Of a stretch of 64,000 nt of DNA, positions 59,664 to 64,000 are shown one piece after another. Made by a program: the position numbers and the translations under genes. Under the pieces are notes generated by a model that saw nothing but the letters and a program-made list of their open reading frames with translations, was not told where the DNA came from and did no database searches. Position 1 is the stretch's first letter. Every line of letters begins with the position of its first letter. This stretch comes from Oxytricha trifallax. Lineage: Eukaryota; Ciliophora; Spirotrichea; Sporadotrichida; Oxytrichidae. The DNA is taken from assembly GCA_000711775.1 (NCBI GenBank), contig ARYC01001079.1, positions 1 to 64,000 on the forward strand. The letters are read 5' to 3'.

Positions 59664-60450
59664 TCATTTACTTTGAGGTCTCTTGTAACCCCAGATCTGA
59701 TTTGAGAGGAAACAAGCAAGAATTAAGTCCTTTTAAGTCTTGGGGTCATGTTACTGGAATACTGAAGTTTTTCATAAACTCTTTCTTATTCTGTTCTTCT
59801 TCATCATTTGTCTTTACTTATCTGTGTTCTCCTATTGTTTGTTCTTATCTTAATCTGATTTTAAGATAACTATCATGTCAACTAAGTTTTTAAATTTGAT
59901 TTATTTATTAATTATATTTATTTCGTTTGAGAAATTTATATCCTTAATTTTAACATTTTCTTTCATTCCTGATATAATAAGTTGAGCAAAGTTCGATTTG
60001 AGGAAGTAAGTAAGTTTTTTTACACCTTTAACATGTAAAACTATTTTGTTGGGATGGTCCTTGTAGTTTTCATAAATACAAATGTAAACATCTTTGTTTT
60101 TGTTGACTGTTTTGTTCTTAAGTATATAAATATCAAAGAATTCTATAAATTCTTTGACTTACTCTGTGGGGTTAATCATGGATAATGTTTGGTACTTGAA
60201 ATTGCTTTTATTTCATCTTCTGGCAATGATATTATCATTATAATTTAGACATAATCTTCAATTTAAAAGTTGTCTGTGACAGCTCTATCAAATTTCTTAA
60301 TTTTATCGTATAATTTTGAATTAATTATATTCACCTAAATGAAAATTCATGATTCTTTCAGAGTCAAATATTTCTTGTAGTTCAGCTTCAGTTATAGTTG
60401 AATTAGGATGTGATTGGGTCAGTTTAGTTTAGTATAAAGCATATATTATT
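59664..60450 (-). pseudogene. Host-like gene in three frames, unrecognised
   Basis: From about 60450 a frame reads LTQSHPNSTITEAELQEIFD, then SERIMNFHLGEYNQF. Near 60290 it shifts by one base to KFDRAVTDNFQIEDYVQIIM, then ISLPEDEIKAIS. Near 60200 it shifts again to QTLSMINPTEQVKEFIEFFD, YENYKDHPNKIVLHVKGVKK and LTYFLKSNFAQLIISGMKEN. It continues through a basic stretch (KQRQMMKKNRIRKSL), an internal TGA and LACFLSNQIWGYKRPQSK to TGA 59664-59666. About 245 residues, mixed alpha/beta, coherent throughout, so clearly once a gene. The first shift is beside an A-run. Decay, tiny IESs or assembly errors could explain it. No domain recognised. Confidence 0.6.
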
Positions 60451-60624
60451 AAATGTTTTATGAGAATATAAACTATAATAAAGATCCATTTAAAGTTGGA
60501 AATTTTTAACTAAGTTGGTTCCTAAGAAGTACGAGGAATTTATCACTTTCTTGTGTTTTAAAGGTTGTGTAATAATATATTTCATTTTATAGCAAGTTAG
60601 TTGACTAGAGTCACCTTTATATTA

Positions 60625-61034
60625 TTGTAGGAATACATTCTATTTTGAAAAATAAATTAAAATTAAATTAATTAAATATTAAAATTATAGCAGTAATCAA
60701 ATTCAAAGTGATTCAAAATTCAAATCTAAATTGATTCTACGATAGATCCTGCAATTATAGCTGAACTTTACTATTGACAATATTCTTGAATCGTCCCTGG
60801 AACCGAGATATTTTGATTTTGAGCTAACTCCTAAAAACATTATTATGATTTTTTCTCGCTTGGGAGAAGAGATAAATTCATTATAGCAATAACAACCACC
60901 GTCTCATTTTTAATGCGCTATCCAGAGAGTATAATATTGCCAGGGTTTGGAGACATTTTCCAAAAACATAACTGAAGGTAATTAATAGTTAATTAATTTA
61001 AATTTATTTTCTAAATTCGAATGTACACCTACAA
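60625..61034. mobile_element. Hairpin MITE family, copy 4 (diverged)
   Basis: TTGTAGGAATACATTCTATT at 60625 and TTCGAATGTACACCTACAA ending at 61034, with TA flanks. Blocks CTTTACTATTGACAATATTC and GTCCCTGGAACCGAGATA match copies 2 and 3. The right arm has drifted so the hairpin is weak. Confidence 0.75.
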
Positions 61035-61167
61035 TAGTTAGAGTTGTCACATTCATCTTATTAAACTTTTCTTCCCCTGAACTTCACTCATTTTCATCAT
61101 CTCTATAGTTGAAGTTTTTATGATGAATTAATAATTTCTCCGTTCTAAGTAATTGTTAGGACTTGCT

Positions 61168-61545
61168 ATGACCACCTTTTCAGAAAACTGTTCACCCTCC
61201 GATTATTGTGAAAATGACAGCGAATTGAATTTATAGTAGTGTTCTTTTACTGCTGTAACGGTGAGTGCTAATTCAGAGGATTCATCCATTGTTTGTTGAG
61301 GTTTATGTAATTATTACTTATTGAGAATGACTTTCGAAAAAGATAAGCAGTCCAAAGATGGAAAGAATCTTTGTTTTATTCTTTGTTAATCTGAATCCTT
61401 GACAGATACATCAGAAATTTATTGACTTGTTTAAGTCCCTTTCTCATCATCATACTTGCGATGATTGTAATTATCTCTAGTAGGAAAAGATCCAATTGGT
61501 CTTCACTGGGTTTTACTAGGTATATTAAAAATTGAAAGGGGATCT
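61168..61545 (+). CDS. Possible gene in three pieces, MTTFSENCSPSDY start
   Basis: ATG 61168 opens MTTFSENCSPSDYCENDSEL, then CSFTAVTVSANSEDSSIVC, to TGA 61297. ATG 61327 opens MTFEKDKQSKDGKNLCFILC, to TGA 61423. A third frame reads LLTCLSPFLIIILAMIVIIS, a membrane helix, then SRKRSNWSSLGFTRY, to TGA near 61545. All are coding-like. The GTTTGTTGAG...ATTGAG between the first two resembles a 35-nt intron but does not join the frames. No family recognised. Confidence 0.35.
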
Positions 61546-62814
61546 TGATGCTATCATTATTTATGTCACCTCATATAATATCTCGTTATGTTTTACTAAA
61601 TATACTCATTTTATCATTTTTATTTAGTAATTTAAATTTAATCTAGAAGACAATCATTCAAAATATGATCATTATGCATCTTCGATATTTTATTGAGAAA
61701 ATATTATTTACATATTTTGTTTATATTAACTAGTCATAATAACACTTTAAAACAATTTATTTTTCTTAGAATCATAAAAGAGAATTAATAGGATGGAGCT
61801 GTATTCATATTTTTGCATTAATGATATTTTATTTTCTATAAATAAATATATTAGAGGTATTGTAATGAATAGTCAATATTATCATATGTTATAATATTGT
61901 TGAATATATTAGATAATTTGACTGTTGATAAATTTAAATGATGATTAAATACCTAAAAGATTATTTAAATTAAACTATTTTTATTATCCAAGAGTCATGC
62001 TCATGCTATATGAGGCCCTTAGATCAGAAAATTTACAGATTTAGTCATGAAAAAACGCTGAACAATAAACTAGTCTCTGGCTTTATATAGAAGAGTTTGG
62101 ACAGGCTTCACTAATATTTTACTTGTGATTTATATAATAGAATGAAAGTAGTCATGTGTCATTGCAGCAAGCAGTAGTCATGTGAGTCTATAAAGGTTTA
62201 ATAATTCGAGTTATTTATTGGCTTGGATGTGAAACTTGGTCATATTTTGATGCTTGAATTATATTTGGTCTTTCATTTTTACTCCAATAAACTGTAAATC
62301 TATTAAAAAGGCAATCTTATTAAAGGAGATAGCCAGATGCATTTATAAGCATGAATAATTTAGATATAATTTTAATAAATAAAATTATTTTTATACTAAA
62401 CATAACATCAGGCTTAAATTTTCTAAAATATCATATTTCTTTTGCTTTATATCGAGCAGTTTATTATCACCTTTCATTATATATTACTTTTTTATTATAA
62501 ACAATTTTAAGAATTTATATATAATAATAAATTCTTATTATCTCGTGAGTAAAGATTATTAATTATATTATAATGATCTGTTTAGTTAGCTGATGCTCCT
62601 TGCTATTTCGTTAAGTTTTTCAATAATTTGTTCTTTTTAGAATATTTTCATAATTAAACCTTTTTTCTTATAAGGTAGGAAAATATTACTTTTATTCTTA
62701 TTTTTTTAAGTTTTAATCGATTATTTTAAGTCAATTCTTTACATGAGATAATGTAATTATATTCTGATTATTTAATTCACAATTAAGTTTTATTATTTAT
62801 AAATAATCACCTTA
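61546..62814. other. AT-rich stretch
   Basis: Composition rises near 62000-62200, but no frame was convincing. Confidence 0.35.
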
Positions 62815-63090
62815 AATTCTGCTTGTTTTATTTTTATGAAAGTTATCTGATATATTCAAGAAATTGATCCAACTTTGTAATAAATGGCGCTGATTACGAT
62901 TACAACATTTAAATGGCGATTTGGATAAGTCTTGACTAAGAATTTACCACTTAGAAATGGGTGCCTCAAAACCTGTATTCTGAATAAGCATGAGGCGCTT
63001 CAGATAAAAATAGAAACATTCCTCCAAAACAATCACCTGCTATCAGCATCATTATTATTGGTTTTATCAGCAAATCGCGTAAGATAAAAA
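62815..63090 (-). CDS. Coding island: membrane segment, one internal TGA
   Basis: The minus-strand frame reads RDLLIKPIIMMLIAGDCFGG, then MFLFLSEAPHAYSEYRF, a TGA near 62967, then in the same frame GTHFQVVNSQSRLIQIAIQM and APFITKLDQFLEYIR. The first part is a likely membrane helix. The coherence on both sides of the TGA is notable. Family unknown. Confidence 0.35.
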
Positions 63091-64000
63091 GCTAATAAGT
63101 TATAATTAGGATAGTATTGACTAAAATTGGTAGCTATTTTTAAATTAATAAATATGATTGATTACTAAATATAAATATGAAGATTTTCAGTTGTCGTTGT
63201 TGGCCCTAAAAACTCTAAAACTCTTTTGCAGTTTTATTAAGTTTTTAATTGATAAATGGCTGCAATCAATCTGGCTAATATAACTAAAAATTTATTTTTT
63301 ATCTCTTTTATTTGTTATACAACTAATCATTTATTTATATAGACTTGAGATCTTGACTTTGAAATGCAATTTTCACTAATGTGACAAAAGTTAGTTTAAT
63401 TTATATATTGGCCCCGAAACAATATAATTAAATTTATATTTAAGTTTAAATTATAAAACATTATCTTTCTAATAATATTAAGATGCTGGTTTCTTCAATT
63501 TTTTAAGAATTGGGTCAAGTATTTGCCTATATATAATTTCATTTGTAAATTAAAAATATCCTACTCACCTAATAGTTTTGAGTTAAATCTTATTTGTATT
63601 GCAATAAATTATCAATTTATTTCTCTTTAAAACTTAGTTTATAGTCATATTATTAAATCTATACTATAATTTAAATGTTCTTTTTAATTTGATTAATTAA
63701 ATAGTAGTTGACTAAAACCTATGAATCTTATTATATACATATGATCTGATCATCTTAAAAATGATTTTGAACTATTTTCAAATCATTTTAATTAAGATTC
63801 TATGATACTTCCAGTAAAGTATCAGAATTCTGAAACATTTTTGTCTCATTTTAATAGATAATTTAAAAATTAGCTAATTTTAAAATTTTAAGTTTTAAAA
63901 AGTTAGGATATTAATAGTCAAGTCAGTCAAGCGAACAGCGGATTTTTCGTAGTTTTTTAATTTTAATTGATATTTAAAGACTATAAAACAAAGTTTCAGT
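63091..64000. other. AT-rich stretch to window end
   Basis: No supported feature. Confidence 0.4.

Noticed and set aside
1-64000. Euplotes-type code (TGA = Cys) or standard code
   Set aside because: Conserved TBE and MT-A70 frames need TAA and TAG as sense, and end at TGA; no conserved Cys is encoded by TGA in the pieces read.
1-64000. tRNA, rRNA and CRISPR arrays
   Set aside because: Looked for conserved tRNA arms, rRNA cores and regularly spaced repeats; none found by eye. A covariance-model scan was not possible.

Overview
The window looks like micronuclear (germline) DNA of a hypotrich or other spirotrich ciliate. Four things point there. The DNA is extremely AT-rich, with small GC-richer coding islands. 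Recognisable genes run through TAA and TAG (read as Gln) and end at TGA. Three decayed relatives of the Oxytricha TBE transposon are present, with transposase, 22-kDa-type protein and, in one, a C2H2 zinc finger-kinase ORF. A 16-base G4T4-type telomere-like tract lies in one of them. No rRNA, tRNA, CRISPR or bacterial-style operon was seen. With TGA as the only stop, open frames average roughly 60 codons by chance in DNA like this, so length alone proves nothing. I relied on motifs, composition and agreement between copies. Many calls are therefore low-confidence 'coding islands'.

Layout. 1-3.2 kb: TBE-like element 1 (p22, transposase, zinc finger-kinase). 3.3-4.9 kb: possible host coding pieces. 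5.5-8.3 kb: a GC-rich unit with a 433-codon ORF, an IS630/Tc1-type DDE transposase remnant and a chromodomain-like ORF. 8.9-10.2 kb: a dispersed repeat (second copy at 28.1-28.8 kb) split by a small TIR element. 10.25-12.65 kb: TBE-like element 2 split by a foldback. 13.1-13.65 kb: another foldback. 14.4-15.4 kb: a broken MT-A70 methyltransferase gene. 16.7-19.6 kb: a TIR-bounded Rep/SF3-helicase fossil holding two nested elements. 19.6-39 kb: mostly AT-rich DNA with scattered coding islands, one MITE and a 1-kb palindrome. 39.1-40.3 kb: host-like coding with a clear 68-nt intron. 40.4-42.1 kb: TBE-like element 3. 42.6-44.0 kb: a kinase-like gene. 44.2-47.9 kb: a chain of short coding islands. 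51.0-51.8 kb: a secreted cysteine-rich protein gene with a 54-nt intron. 54.8-56.6 kb: a second Rep/SF3 fossil. 52.8-61 kb: three more copies of the MITE family and a decayed minus-strand gene at 59.7-60.45 kb.

How it fits together. Most of the window is the mobile, normally eliminated part of a ciliate germline: TBE relatives, hairpin MITEs with TA target sites, and Rep-helicase elements, often nested. Short coding islands separated by AT-rich spacers are what macronuclear-destined segments (MDSs) interrupted by internal eliminated sequences would look like. I could not test this without the macronuclear genome. Several genes also carry a single in-frame TGA or a one-base frame change, often beside a homopolymer, so true decay and assembly indels both remain possible.
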